Source: Caulobacteraceae bacterium (GTDB lineage Bacteria > Pseudomonadota > Alphaproteobacteria > Caulobacterales > Caulobacteraceae). Taken from it: a stretch of 33,753 nt of DNA. Below, in pieces: positions 6,439 to 14,873 of the stretch (the stretch's first letter is position 1; every line of letters starts with the position of its first letter). The position numbers were made by a program, and so were the translations under genes. The stretch spans positions 1-33,753 of the forward strand of contig JARLIQ010000067.1 in NCBI GenBank assembly GCA_031291645.1, in the 5' to 3' direction. Under the pieces are notes generated by a model. It made no database searches. It was not told the DNA's origin and saw only the letters and a list, made by a program, of their open reading frames with translations.

Positions 6439-7878
6439 ATGCGCGAATATCTGAAGTTCTATATCGACGGCCAATGGGTCGACCCGATCACCCCCAAGAG
6501 CCTGGACGTGATCAACCCGGCGACCGAAGCCGTCGCGGGCCACATCTCGATCGGCACGGCCGCCGACGTCGACAAGGCGGTCAAGGCCGCGCGCAAGGCG
6601 TTCGCCACCTTCTCCCAGACCAGCCGTGAAGAGCGGGTCGAGCTGCTCGAGCGCATCGTCGCCGAATACCAGAAGCGCTATGGCGACATGGCCGCGGCCA
6701 TCACCGAGGAGATGGGCGCCCCCGCCTCGCTCGCCCAGCGCGCCCAGGCCGCCATCGGCCTCGGCCACCTGCAGACCGCGATCGCCATCCTCAAGAGCTA
6801 CAAGTTCGAGGAAGACCGCGGCCCGACCCGCATCGTCAAGGAGCCGATCGGCGTCTGCGGCTTCATCACCCCCTGGAACTGGCCGGTGAACCAGATCGCC
6901 TGCAAGGTGGTCCCGGCGCTGGCGGTCGGCTGCACCATGGTGCTCAAGCCGTCCGAAGTGGCCCCCTTCTCGGGCCAGATCTGGACCGAGATCCTGCACG
7001 CCGCCGGCGTGCCGGCCGGCGTCTACAACATGGTCAACGGCGACGGCCCGGGCGTCGGCGCGGCGATCGCCAGCCATCCGGACGTGGACATGGTCTCCTT
7101 CACCGGCTCGACCCGCGCCGGCATCGAAGTGGCCAAGGCCGCGGCCCCGACCGTCAAGCGCGTGGCCCAGGAACTGGGCGGCAAGAGCCCGAACATCATC
7201 CTGGAAGACGCCGACATGAAGAAGGCGGTGACCGGCGGGATCATGCACGTGATGCAGAACTCCGGTCAGTCCTGCAACGCCCCGACCCGCATGCTGGTCC
7301 CAGCCAAGAAGATGGACGAGGTCATCACCATCGCCAAGGCGGCGGCCGAAAGCGTCACCGTGGGCGACCCCAACGGCAACTTCCAGATGGGCCCGGTGGT
7401 CTCCGAGGTGCAGTGGAAGAAGATCCAGGGCCTGATCCAGAAGGGCATCGACGAGGGCGCCACCCTGGTCACCGGCGGCGCCGGCCGGCCCGAAGGCCTG
7501 GACAAGGGCTACTATGTGAAGCCCACCGTCTTCGCCAACGTCACCAACGACATGACCATCGCCAAGGAAGAGATCTTCGGCCCGGTGGTCGCGATCCTCG
7601 GCTATGACACCGTCGACCAGGCGGTCGCCGTCGGCAACGACACCGAGTACGGCCTGGCGGCCTACGTCTCGGGAACCGACCAGGCCCGCATCCGCGAGGT
7701 CGCCTCGCGCCTGCGCGCCGGCCAGGTCTCGATCAACGGCGGCGGCGGCGACCTGACCGCGCCGTTCGGCGGCTACAAGATGTCGGGCAACGGCCGCGAA
7801 TGGGGCGACTACGGCTTCGCCGAGTTCCTCGAAACCAAGGCCATGCTGGGCTACGCCCCGGCGCAAGCGGCCGAATAG
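6439..7878 (+). CDS. NAD(P)-dependent aldehyde dehydrogenase
   Basis: A 479-residue aldehyde dehydrogenase that oxidises an aldehyde to the acid. Key residues are visible: Asn147 in FITPWNWPVNQ (oxyanion hole), Lys170 in VLKPSEVAP (cofactor), FTGST (221-225), the general base Glu245 in QELGGKSPNI, and the catalytic nucleophile Cys279 in NSGQSCNAPTR. EEIFGPVVAIL and the C-terminal PFGGYKMSGNGREWG are typical. The sequence around the active Cys (SGQSCNAPTRMLVP) resembles the subgroup containing CddD-type 6-oxohexanoate dehydrogenases; this is a weak pointer to substrate only. The ATG at 6439 is chosen because AAGGAG lies 6 nt upstream and MREYLKFYIDGQW is the usual family N-terminus. A strong terminator follows, so the downstream esterase has its own transcript or depends on read-through. 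Confidence 0.93.
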   Translation: MREYLKFYIDGQWVDPITPKSLDVINPATEAVAGHISIGTAADVDKAVKAARKAFATFSQTSREERVELLERIVAEYQKRYGDMAAAITEEMGAPASLAQRAQAAIGLGHLQTAIAILKSYKFEEDRGPTRIVKEPIGVCGFITPWNWPVNQIACKVVPALAVGCTMVLKPSEVAPFSGQIWTEILHAAGVPAGVYNMVNGDGPGVGAAIASHPDVDMVSFTGSTRAGIEVAKAAAPTVKRVAQELGGKSPNIILEDADMKKAVTGGIMHVMQNSGQSCNAPTRMLVPAKKMDEVITIAKAAAESVTVGDPNGNFQMGPVVSEVQWKKIQGLIQKGIDEGATLVTGGAGRPEGLDKGYYVKPTVFANVTNDMTIAKEEIFGPVVAILGYDTVDQAVAVGNDTEYGLAAYVSGTDQARIREVASRLRAGQVSINGGGGDLTAPFGGYKMSGNGREWGDYGFAEFLETKAMLGYAPAQAAE

Positions 7879-7890
7879 GCCGACGCGATC

Positions 7891-7923
7891 CGGCCGGCGC
7901 CGCAAGGCGCCGGCCGTCTTCTT
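7891..7923 (+). terminator. Rho-independent terminator after the aldehyde dehydrogenase gene
   Basis: CGGCCGGCGCC (7891-7901), tetraloop GCAA, then GGCGCCGGCCG (7906-7916) is a perfect 11-bp GC stem capped by a GNRA-type loop. It is followed by TCTTCTT. It starts 12 nt after the stop codon. Confidence 0.8.
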
Positions 7924-7971
7924 CCATAGAGGCGAACACGCCCGTCACGCGCATCCTGGGAGGCGCCGCGC

Positions 7972-8901
7972 ATGCTCGATCCGTATTTCAAGGCCATGCT
8001 CGACGCCGCCGCCGCGGCCGGCGCCCCGCCGCTGAACGCTCTGGGCCCCGACGCCGCGCGCGAGGTCTACCGCAGCCTGCGGCTCGACGGAGAGGCGAGC
8101 TATCCTGACCTCGACGTGCGCGACCTGACGGTGGCGGGGGGCGTGGGGCCGATCGGCGCGCGGCTCTATACGCCCAAGGCCGCCCCGACCCCCGGGCCGG
8201 TCCTGGTCTACTACCACGGCGGCGGCTGGGTGATCGGCGACCTGGAGACCCACGACGGCCTCTGCCGGCAGCTGGCCTCCGCCTCGGGCGTGCGGGTGCT
8301 GTCGGTCGACTACCGGCTGGCGCCGGAGAACCCCTTCCCCGCCGCCTACGAGGACGCCGTCGCGGCGGCCGACTGGGCCTTCGACCACGCGGCCGAGGTC
8401 GGCTTCGATCCGGCGCGCATCGGTCTGGGTGGCGACTCCGCCGGCGGCAACCTGGCCGCGGCCGCCGCCATCGCCCTGCGCGACGCCGGCCGCTGGAGCC
8501 CCGCGTTCCAGCTCCTGTTCTATCCCGTGACCCAGGTCGACCGCACCACCAACTCCCTGCGCGACCTGGCCGAGGGATTCTTCCTGACCAAGGCCGGGAT
8601 GGACTGGTTCGGTGACTGCCTGTTCGCCGCGGGCGGCGAGCGGGCCGATCCGCGGGTCAGCGTGCTGAACGCCGCCTCCCACACGGGCCTCGCCCCCGCC
8701 TTCGTGGCCACCGCCGGCTTCGACCCCCTGAAGGACGAGGGCCGCGAATACGCCGAAAGGCTCGCGGCCGCCGGCGTGCCGACCGAGCACCGGCACTATC
8801 CGGGCTTCATCCACGGCTTCTACCAGATGGCCGGCCTGTCGCCGGCCGCCGCCGCGGCGGTGCGCGAGGCGGCCGAGGTGATGAAGGCGGCCCTGGACTA
8901 A
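7972..8901 (+). CDS. Alpha/beta hydrolase, HSL/acetyl-esterase family
   Basis: A 309-residue cytosolic esterase of the hormone-sensitive-lipase (family IV) type. The oxyanion motif is YHGGGWVIGD (HGGG at 82-85). The nucleophile is Ser156 in GGDSAGGNLA, and the likely acid and base are Asp251 in AGFDPLKDEG and His281 in GFIHGFYQM, giving a complete triad. VDYRLAPENPFPAAYED is a family signature. The substrate is probably a short- to medium-chain ester, which cannot be refined. The ATG at 7972 has GGGAGG 8 nt upstream. The stop codon overlaps that of the convergent bioA by 4 nt (CTAA at 8898-8901). Its position after a terminator makes operon membership with the aldehyde dehydrogenase uncertain. 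Confidence 0.92.
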   Translation: MLDPYFKAMLDAAAAAGAPPLNALGPDAAREVYRSLRLDGEASYPDLDVRDLTVAGGVGPIGARLYTPKAAPTPGPVLVYYHGGGWVIGDLETHDGLCRQLASASGVRVLSVDYRLAPENPFPAAYEDAVAAADWAFDHAAEVGFDPARIGLGGDSAGGNLAAAAAIALRDAGRWSPAFQLLFYPVTQVDRTTNSLRDLAEGFFLTKAGMDWFGDCLFAAGGERADPRVSVLNAASHTGLAPAFVATAGFDPLKDEGREYAERLAAAGVPTEHRHYPGFIHGFYQMAGLSPAAAAAVREAAEVMKAALD

Positions 8902-10163
8902 GCCTTGAGCACCCTGACGACGGCGCCGGTCAGGATCGCCAGGTCGTCGTCGCCGATCACCAGGGGCGGGGTCAGATAGACCACCTTGCCCATGGGCCGG
9001 ATCCAGACCCCCTCGGCGGCGAAGCGGGCGCACAGCCCGCTCACGTCGACCGGGGCGTCGAACTCCACCACCCCGATCGCGCCCAGGGTGCGCACGTCCG
9101 TGACGCCCGGCAGGTCGCGGCAGGGCGCCAGGCCCTCGGCCAGGCCGCGGTTGATGCGCGCGACGTCCGGCTTCCACGCGCCGGCCTCGAACAGGTCGAG
9201 CGAGGCGTTGGCGGCGGCGCAGGCCAGGGGGTTGGCCATGTAGGTCGGCCCGTGCATCAGGGCCGCGCCCGGATCGTCCGACCAGAAGGCCTCGAACACC
9301 TTGCGGCTGGCCACGGCGGCCGACAGCGGCAGGGTCCCGCCGGTCAGGGCCTTGGACAGGGTGACGATGTCGGGCGTCACGCCCGAACCCTGGCAGGCGA
9401 AGAGGTCGCCGGTGCGGCCGAAGCCGGTGAAGATCTCGTCGAAGATCAGCAACACGTCGTGGGCGTCGGCGAGCCGCCGCAGGCGCGCCAGGACGGCGTC
9501 GTCGTGGAACAGCATGCCGCCCGCGCCCTGCACGCGCGGCTCGACCAGCATCGCCGCGATCTCGCCGCCGTGGCGCTCCAGCACCGCCTCCAGCGCGGCC
9601 TCGGACGCCGCGTCGCGCGGCAGGGGCGCGATGTGCTGGCCCGGCATGACCCCGGCGAACAGGCTGTGCATCCCCTCTTCCGGGTCGCACACCGTCATGG
9701 TGGCCAGGGTGTCGCCGTGATAGCCGCCGGCGAACGACAGGAAGCGCGTGCGGCCCCGGATTCCCCGGTTGATCCAGTACTGCAGCGCCATCTTCATCGC
9801 GATCTCGACCGAGACCGAGCCGGATTCGGCGAAGAAGACGTGGTCCAGCTCGCCCGGCAGCATGGCCGCCAGCCGCGCGGCGAGGCGGTAGGCCGGCGCG
9901 TGCGCCAGGCCGCCGAACATCACGTGCGGCGCCGCCTCGAGCTGGCGGACGATGGCCTGGCGGATGTGGGGGTGGTTGTAGCCATGGCAGGCGGTCCACC
10001 ACGAGGCTATGCCGTCGATCAGCGAGCGCCCGTCCTCCAGCACGATCCGCACCCCCTCGGTGCGCGCCACCGGCAGGGGCGGGCGGGCGGTCTTCATCTG
10101 GCAATAGGGCCGCCAGACGTGAGGCGCGCCTTGCGCCATCCAGGCCGTACTCGTTCCGCTCAC
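8898..10163 (-). CDS. bioA: Adenosylmethionine-8-amino-7-oxononanoate aminotransferase
   Basis: A 421-residue class III PLP aminotransferase that makes 7,8-diaminopelargonate from KAPA with S-adenosylmethionine as amino donor (biotin synthesis). BioA-specific features are the N-terminal VWRPYCQMKTA, SWWTACHGYNHPHI, ESGSVSVEIAMKMALQYW and YHGDTLATMTVCDPEEGMH. The PLP-binding Asp242 is in LIFDEIFTGFGRTG and the Schiff-base Lys271 in LSKALTGGTLPLSA. HGPTYMANPLACAAANAS is also typical. The start is taken as GTG at 10163, which has GCGAGG upstream and retains the usual N-terminal extension; an ATG at 10139 would drop eight residues. It is divergent from bioF-bioD across an 84-nt gap. bioB is not in the window. 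Confidence 0.95.
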   Translation of the reverse strand: MSGTSTAWMAQGAPHVWRPYCQMKTARPPLPVARTEGVRIVLEDGRSLIDGIASWWTACHGYNHPHIRQAIVRQLEAAPHVMFGGLAHAPAYRLAARLAAMLPGELDHVFFAESGSVSVEIAMKMALQYWINRGIRGRTRFLSFAGGYHGDTLATMTVCDPEEGMHSLFAGVMPGQHIAPLPRDAASEAALEAVLERHGGEIAAMLVEPRVQGAGGMLFHDDAVLARLRRLADAHDVLLIFDEIFTGFGRTGDLFACQGSGVTPDIVTLSKALTGGTLPLSAAVASRKVFEAFWSDDPGAALMHGPTYMANPLACAAANASLDLFEAGAWKPDVARINRGLAEGLAPCRDLPGVTDVRTLGAIGVVEFDAPVDVSGLCARFAAEGVWIRPMGKVVYLTPPLVIGDDDLAILTGAVVRVLKA

Positions 10164-10247
10164 CCGCGCCTCGCTTACCCAACGGCGCCTTTAGCCGGCG
10201 CGCGGCCCTTGCTAAGGCCTTCGGCGACGACAGCAAGCGGGAAGCGG

Positions 10248-11402
10248 ATGGACAGCCTTACGGATTTCGCCAGCGGCAAGCTTCAGGCCCTGGAGGCCCA
10301 GAGCCTGCGCCGGCGGCTCGCCCCCACCCGGCGGCTGGACGGCCTGTGGGTCGAGCGCGGCGGGCGGCGGCTGCTGTCCTTCTCCTGCAACGACTACCTG
10401 AACCTGTCGCACCATCCCGCGGTCAAGCGGGCGGCGGCCGAGGCGGCGCTGGAATATGGCGCGGGGGCGGGCGCCTCGCGGCTGGTCACGGGCGACCATC
10501 CGCTGCTGGCGAGGCTCGAGGCGCGGCTGGCGCGGCTGAAGGGGACTGAGGCGGCCTGCCTGTTCGGGTCCGGCTACCTGGCCAACGTCGGGGTGATCCC
10601 GACCCTGGTCGGGCCCGGCGACCTGGTGCTGGTCGACCAGCTGGCCCACGCCTGCATCTGGGCGGGCGCCAAGCTTTCGGGCGCCGAGGTGGCCGGCTTC
10701 CCGCACAACGACGTCGACGCCCTGGCGGGGCTGCTGGCGGCGCGGCGGGGCGGGGCGCGGCGGGTCCTGGTCGCGACCGACGGGGTGTTCTCGATGGACG
10801 GCGACCTCGCGCCGCTGGACCGCCTCTCCGCCCTTTGCCGCGAACACGACGCCTGGCTGATGAGCGACGACGCGCACGGGGTGGGGGTGCTGGCCGGCGG
10901 GCGGGGATCGACCGCCGCCTTCCCCGGCGCCCATGTGCCGCTGCAGATGGGCACCCTGTCCAAGGCGATCGGCGGCTACGGGGCCTATCTGTGCGCCGAC
11001 CAGCCGGTGGTCGACCTGCTCAAGACCCGCGCGCGCACCCTGGTCTATTCGACCGCCCCGCCGCCGGCCTCGATCGCCGCCGCCCTGGCCGCGCTGGACG
11101 TCATCGAGGCCGAGCCGGAGCGCGTCGCCGCCCCGCTGGCCAAGGCCCGCGCCTTCACCCGCGCCCTGAACCTGCCGCCGGCCCAGAGCGCCATCGTCCC
11201 GGTGGTGATCGGCGAGGCGTCCGCCGCGCTCCAGGCCTCGCGGGCTCTGGAGGACCAGGGCTTCCTCGTCGTCGCCATCCGTCCGCCGACGGTGCCGGCC
11301 GGAACCGCCCGGCTGCGCGTCGCCTTCACCGCTGGCCACGACGACGCCGACGTCGCCGGTCTCGCGGCGGCCGTCCGCCCCTTTCTGGAGCCCCGATCCT
11401 GA
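10248..11402 (+). CDS. bioF: 8-amino-7-oxononanoate synthase
   Basis: A 384-residue alpha-oxoamine synthase that condenses pimeloyl-thioester with L-alanine to give KAPA, the substrate of the neighbouring BioA. Family motifs are FSCNDYLNLSHHPAV (45-59), GAGAGASRLVTGDHPLLARLE, GSGYLANVG, HACIWAGAKLSGA, DGVFSMDGDLAPL, SDDAHGVGVLAGG, and the Schiff-base Lys239 in MGTLSKAIGGYG. Length is normal. The frame is open far upstream, but the ATG at 10248 is chosen because the recognisable N-terminal helix begins there and AAGCGG lies just before it. The stop TGA shares its A with the ATG of bioD, so the two are translationally coupled. Confidence 0.95.
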   Translation: MDSLTDFASGKLQALEAQSLRRRLAPTRRLDGLWVERGGRRLLSFSCNDYLNLSHHPAVKRAAAEAALEYGAGAGASRLVTGDHPLLARLEARLARLKGTEAACLFGSGYLANVGVIPTLVGPGDLVLVDQLAHACIWAGAKLSGAEVAGFPHNDVDALAGLLAARRGGARRVLVATDGVFSMDGDLAPLDRLSALCREHDAWLMSDDAHGVGVLAGGRGSTAAFPGAHVPLQMGTLSKAIGGYGAYLCADQPVVDLLKTRARTLVYSTAPPPASIAAALAALDVIEAEPERVAAPLAKARAFTRALNLPPAQSAIVPVVIGEASAALQASRALEDQGFLVVAIRPPTVPAGTARLRVAFTAGHDDADVAGLAAAVRPFLEPRS

Positions 11403-12085
11403 TGAACGCCCTGTTCATGGCCGGCGCCGGCACCGACGTCGGCAAGACCTTCGTCGCGGCCCAGCTGATCCGCGCCCTGATCGGCCGCGGCGTCGTGGTC
11501 GAGGCGCTCAAGCCCGTGGTCAGCGGCTTCGATCCCGGCGACTGGGCGCTGAGCGACCCGGGCCAGCTGCTGGCCGCCCTCGGCCGGCCGCTGGACGCCG
11601 AGACCCTTCAGGCCATCTCGCCCTGGCGGTACGCCGCGCCCCTGTCGCCCGACATGGCCGCGCGGCTGGAGGGCAGGGCGGTGGACTGCGCCGCGGTCGC
11701 CGCCTTCTGCCGCAGCCGGATCGCGGCCCGGCCCGAGGCCCTGACCCTGGTCGAGGGCGCCGGCGGGGTGATGTCGCCGGTGGACGAGGACACCACCGGC
11801 CTCGACCTGATGGCCGGGATCGGCGCGCCGGTGGTCGTGGTCGGCGGCTCCTACCTCGGCGCGATCAGCCACACCCTGACGGCGATCGAGGCGGTGCGCG
11901 CGCGCGGCCTGACCCTCAAGGCGGTGGTGGTCAGCGAAAGCCAGGCGGCCGGGACGCCGTTCGCCGAGACGGTCGCCGCCGTCGCCCGGCTGGGCAGGGC
12001 CTCGCCGGTGATCGCCGCGCCGCGCCAGGCCGGCGACCTCGCCTGGCGCGAGGCCCTGGCCGAGGCCGTGCTGCGGCCGGGTTAG
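11402..12085 (+). CDS. bioD: Dethiobiotin synthetase
   Basis: A 227-residue ATP-dependent carboxylase that closes the ureido ring of dethiobiotin from 7,8-diaminopelargonate, CO2 and ATP. The P-loop is AGTDVGKTFVAAQLI with Lys15. ALKPVVSGF contains the substrate-phase lysine, and VEGAGGVMSPVDE is the second conserved loop that closes on the carbamate. VVVVGGSYLGAISHTLTAIEA is the usual late strand-helix segment. The ATG at 11402 overlaps the bioF stop by one base (TGATG). The three genes bioA, bioF and bioD provide the last steps before biotin synthase. No BioR-like operator was seen in the bioA-bioF gap. The gene is convergent with nhaA. Confidence 0.95.
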   Translation: MNALFMAGAGTDVGKTFVAAQLIRALIGRGVVVEALKPVVSGFDPGDWALSDPGQLLAALGRPLDAETLQAISPWRYAAPLSPDMAARLEGRAVDCAAVAAFCRSRIAARPEALTLVEGAGGVMSPVDEDTTGLDLMAGIGAPVVVVGGSYLGAISHTLTAIEAVRARGLTLKAVVVSESQAAGTPFAETVAAVARLGRASPVIAAPRQAGDLAWREALAEAVLRPG

Positions 12086-12089
12086 GTCG

Positions 12090-12108
12090 AGGCTGGTCGG
12101 TCCAGCCT
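12090..12108. terminator. Hairpin between convergent bioD and nhaA
   Basis: AGGCTGG (12090-12096), loop TCGGT, CCAGCCT (12102-12108) forms a perfect 7-bp stem exactly in the 21-nt gap between the two stop codons. No T-run follows on either strand, so it would be at best a weak bidirectional terminator. Confidence 0.4.
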
Positions 12109-13348
12109 AATCGCGCGCGGCCCTGGCCGCCTCGCGCCTGCGGGCGGCGACCGCCAGCACGGCCATGCCGGCCAGGCCCGACGCCAGCGACCCGACGAGC
12201 ACGCCCAGGGTCAGTTCGCCCCGCTGGAGCCCCATGGCGTCGGGAAAGGCCAGGGCGCCGATGTAGAGGCTCATGGAAAAGCCCACGCCGCACAGTAGGG
12301 CGACGCCCCACAGCTCGAGCCAGCCGGCGCCGGTCGGGCGCCGGGCGAGGCCGGTGCGGACCATCAGCCAGCTGACGCCCATGACCCCTGCCGGCTTGCC
12401 CAGGAACAGGCCGGCCGCCGCGCCCAGGGTGATCGGGCTGGCCAGGGCCGCCAGCGGCAGGTCCGCAAGCCTCAGTCCCGCCACCGTGAAGCCGAACAGC
12501 GGCAGGATGGCGAAGGCGACATAGGGGTGGACGCTTTCCATGAAGTGTTTGAGCACCCCGTCCTGGTCCGGCCGGCGTGGGCCGATCGGCACGGTCAGGG
12601 CCGCCGCCACCGCGGCCAGGGCGGTGTTGACACCCGACTTCAGGGTGAAGGCGCCCAGGGTGAAGAAGCCGATCACCCGGAACAGGAACGGCGCCTCCTT
12701 CCATTCCGATAGCCCGATCAGTGCGGCCAGCGTCAGGGCGGCGCCGACCAGGGCCCAGGGATGGACCGGGCCGGTGAAGAGGGCCCCGATCAGGACGACG
12801 GCGGCGACGGCGCCGGCCAGGGCGAGCGTCAGCAGGAACAGGCGCAGCGCCTCGGGCAGGTTGCGGCCGGCCAGGGCCAGGGCGCCGAGGGCGAAGGCGA
12901 TGTCGCTCGCCGCGCCGACCGGCCAGCCGTGCGGCGCCCCGCCGCCGCGGAGGTTGAACGCCAGGTAGACCAGGGCCGGGACGATCAGCCCGCCGATCGC
13001 CGCGCCCACCGGCAGGGCCAGCTTGCGCGGGCTGGACAGCTCGCCCTTCAGCACCTCCTGCTTCACCTCCAGGCCGAGGACGAAGAAGAACACCCCCATC
13101 AGCCCGTCCTGCACCCAGTCGCGCAGGCTCAGGGTCTCGGCATAGGCGCCGATGCGGATCGAGAACGGCGCGTCGAGCAGGCCGAAATAGAGGTGGGCGT
13201 AGGGCGAATTGGCCAGGACCAGGGCCGCCAGCGCCCCGACGCCGAGCGCCGCCGCGCCCCCGGCCTCGGTCTTCATGAAGTCCATGGTGCCGCGAAGGGC
13301 CAAGGGCGTCTCCCGAAGCCATCTCTCTGTCCTGAGGCCGGTTAGCAT
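12107..13348 (-). CDS. nhaA: Na+/H+ antiporter NhaA
   Basis: A 413-residue inner-membrane secondary transporter with about twelve hydrophobic segments that exports Na+ in exchange for H+. NhaA hallmarks are DFMKTEAGGAAALG at the first helix, the segment DGLMGVFFFVLGLEVKQEVLKG, and the ion-binding region GAASDIAFALGALAL, which matches the double-Asp helix of E. coli NhaA except that one of the two aspartates is not obvious here (GAASDIAFAL carries one Asp). The later helices FTLKSGVNTALAAV, ILPLFGFTVAG, LFLGKPAGVMGVSWL and LLCGVGFSMSLYIGALAF are all as expected. The start is uncertain: ATG 13348 adds 21 residues before MDFMKTEA (ATG 13285), and neither has a strong ribosome site. It is divergent from selO. 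Confidence 0.93.
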   Translation of the reverse strand: MLTGLRTERWLRETPLALRGTMDFMKTEAGGAAALGVGALAALVLANSPYAHLYFGLLDAPFSIRIGAYAETLSLRDWVQDGLMGVFFFVLGLEVKQEVLKGELSSPRKLALPVGAAIGGLIVPALVYLAFNLRGGGAPHGWPVGAASDIAFALGALALAGRNLPEALRLFLLTLALAGAVAAVVLIGALFTGPVHPWALVGAALTLAALIGLSEWKEAPFLFRVIGFFTLGAFTLKSGVNTALAAVAAALTVPIGPRRPDQDGVLKHFMESVHPYVAFAILPLFGFTVAGLRLADLPLAALASPITLGAAAGLFLGKPAGVMGVSWLMVRTGLARRPTGAGWLELWGVALLCGVGFSMSLYIGALAFPDAMGLQRGELTLGVLVGSLASGLAGMAVLAVAARRREAARAARD

Positions 13349-13405
13349 GCGCCGCCCGCGCGACAAATGCTTGCCGCCGCACGCCGGCCGGACCATGTGA
13401 GGGCC

Positions 13406-14848
13406 ATGCCCGTCTCGCCCGCCTACCGGCCCGATCCGCGCTTCGCCGCCCTGGGGCCGGATTTCGCCGATCCGGTGCGTCCGGCGGCCTTTCCGCGCGC
13501 CGACATCCGCTTCCGCAACCAGCGCGCCGCCGCGACCGTCGGCCTGGAGGCGCTGGACGACGACGAATGGCGCGCGGCCTTCGCCCGGTTCGAGCCCCTG
13601 CCGGACAACCAGGCCGAACCCCTGGCCATGCGCTACCACGGCCACCAGTTCAGGGTTTACAACGCCGCGCTCGGCGACGGCCGCGGCTTTCTGTTCGCCC
13701 AGCAGCGCGAGGCGCAGACCGGCCGCCTGTTGGACCTGGCCACCAAGGGCTCGGGCCAGACGCCCTGGTCGCGCACCGCCGACGGCCGGCTGACGCTGAA
13801 GGGCGGGGTGCGCGAGGTCCTGGCCGCCGGGATGCTGGAGGCGCTGGGCGTGCCCACCTCGCGCGCCTTCTCGCTGATCGAGACCGGCGAGGCCCTCTAT
13901 CGCAACGACGAGCCGAGCCCGACCCGCTCGGCCGTGCTGACCCGCCTGTCGCACAGCCACATCCGCTATGGGACCTTCCAGCGCCACGCCTACCTGCAGC
14001 GGGCGGACAACATCGCGGCCCTGGTCGACCACGTGGCGCAGGTCTATTACCCCGACCTGCTGGCGATCGAGGACGGCGCGGCGCGGGCGGCGGGGCTGCT
14101 GGCGGCGACGATCGAAGCGGCGGCGCGGCTCGCCGCGCGCTGGATGGCCGCGGGCTTCGTGCACGGCGTGCTCAACACCGACAACATGAACATCACCGGC
14201 GAGAGCTTCGACTACGGGCCCTACCGGTTCCTGCCGCACAACGACCCGAACTTCGTGGCGGCCTATTTCGACCAGTCCGGCCTCTACAGCTTCGGGCGCC
14301 AGCCGGAGGCGGTGTTCTGGAACCTCAGTCAGCTGGCCGGCTGCCTGTCGCTGGTCTGCGAGCGCGAGCCCCTGGCCGAGGCGCTGAACGGCTTCGCCCC
14401 GGCCTACCGCCGGGCGCTGACGGCGGCCATGCTGGACCGGCTGGCGCTGCGGCCACGGGGGGAAGAGGCGGATATCGAGCTGGTCAACGCCGCCTTCAAG
14501 GCCCTCGCCGAGGGCGGCGAGCGGCTGCGCTGGGAGCCGTTCTTCTTCGACTGGTTCGGCGGGGCGGCGTCCGAGCCCCGCGCCCTGGCCGGGCCGCGCG
14601 CCGACCTCTACGGCGGCGAGGCGTTCACCGCCTTCCGCCTCCAACTGGAGGGCTATGAGCCGGAGCGGCCGGACCGCCTGGCGCACCCCTATTTCGCCGC
14701 CGCCGAGCCCGAGGAACTGCTTTACGACGAGATCGAGGCCATCTGGGAGGCCATCGCCGAGCGCGACGACTGGACCCGCTTCGAGTCCAAGCTGGTCGCC
14801 ATCGACGAGGCCAGGGCGGCCCTCGGCCTCACGCCGGGAGCCGCCTGA
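13406..14848 (+). CDS. selO: SelO protein adenylyltransferase (YdiU/UPF0061 pseudokinase)
   Basis: A 480-residue SelO-family protein. The family has a flipped-ATP pseudokinase fold and transfers AMP to Ser/Thr/Tyr hydroxyls of proteins, with roles in redox homeostasis shown for the E. coli and yeast proteins. Characteristic segments are the N-terminal MRYHGHQFRVYNAALGDGR (75-93), LATKGSGQTPWSR with Lys114, LKGGVREVLAAGMLEALGVP, ALYRNDEP, RLSHSHIRYGTFQ, and the metal/active-site region VHGVLNTDNMNITGESFDYG with Asp259 and Asp269. There is no C-terminal Cys or selenocysteine motif, as is common in bacterial members. ATG 13406 has GAGGG 3-7 nt upstream and gives the usual N-terminus; an upstream start would add 13 unlikely residues. 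No target protein is suggested by the neighbours. Confidence 0.93.
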   Translation: MPVSPAYRPDPRFAALGPDFADPVRPAAFPRADIRFRNQRAAATVGLEALDDDEWRAAFARFEPLPDNQAEPLAMRYHGHQFRVYNAALGDGRGFLFAQQREAQTGRLLDLATKGSGQTPWSRTADGRLTLKGGVREVLAAGMLEALGVPTSRAFSLIETGEALYRNDEPSPTRSAVLTRLSHSHIRYGTFQRHAYLQRADNIAALVDHVAQVYYPDLLAIEDGAARAAGLLAATIEAAARLAARWMAAGFVHGVLNTDNMNITGESFDYGPYRFLPHNDPNFVAAYFDQSGLYSFGRQPEAVFWNLSQLAGCLSLVCEREPLAEALNGFAPAYRRALTAAMLDRLALRPRGEEADIELVNAAFKALAEGGERLRWEPFFFDWFGGAASEPRALAGPRADLYGGEAFTAFRLQLEGYEPERPDRLAHPYFAAAEPEELLYDEIEAIWEAIAERDDWTRFESKLVAIDEARAALGLTPGAA

Positions 14849-14873
14849 GCAGGACGCCTAGAGTCCGCAGACC

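Noticed and set aside
10164-10247. BioR operator in the bioA-bioF gap
   Set aside because: No TTATCTATAA-like or TTATAGATAA-like sequence is present.
12107-14686. Very long minus-strand frame extending nhaA upstream through selO
   Set aside because: The extension is the antisense of selO and has no domain content; high GC makes long open antisense frames common. The NhaA homology begins near 13285.
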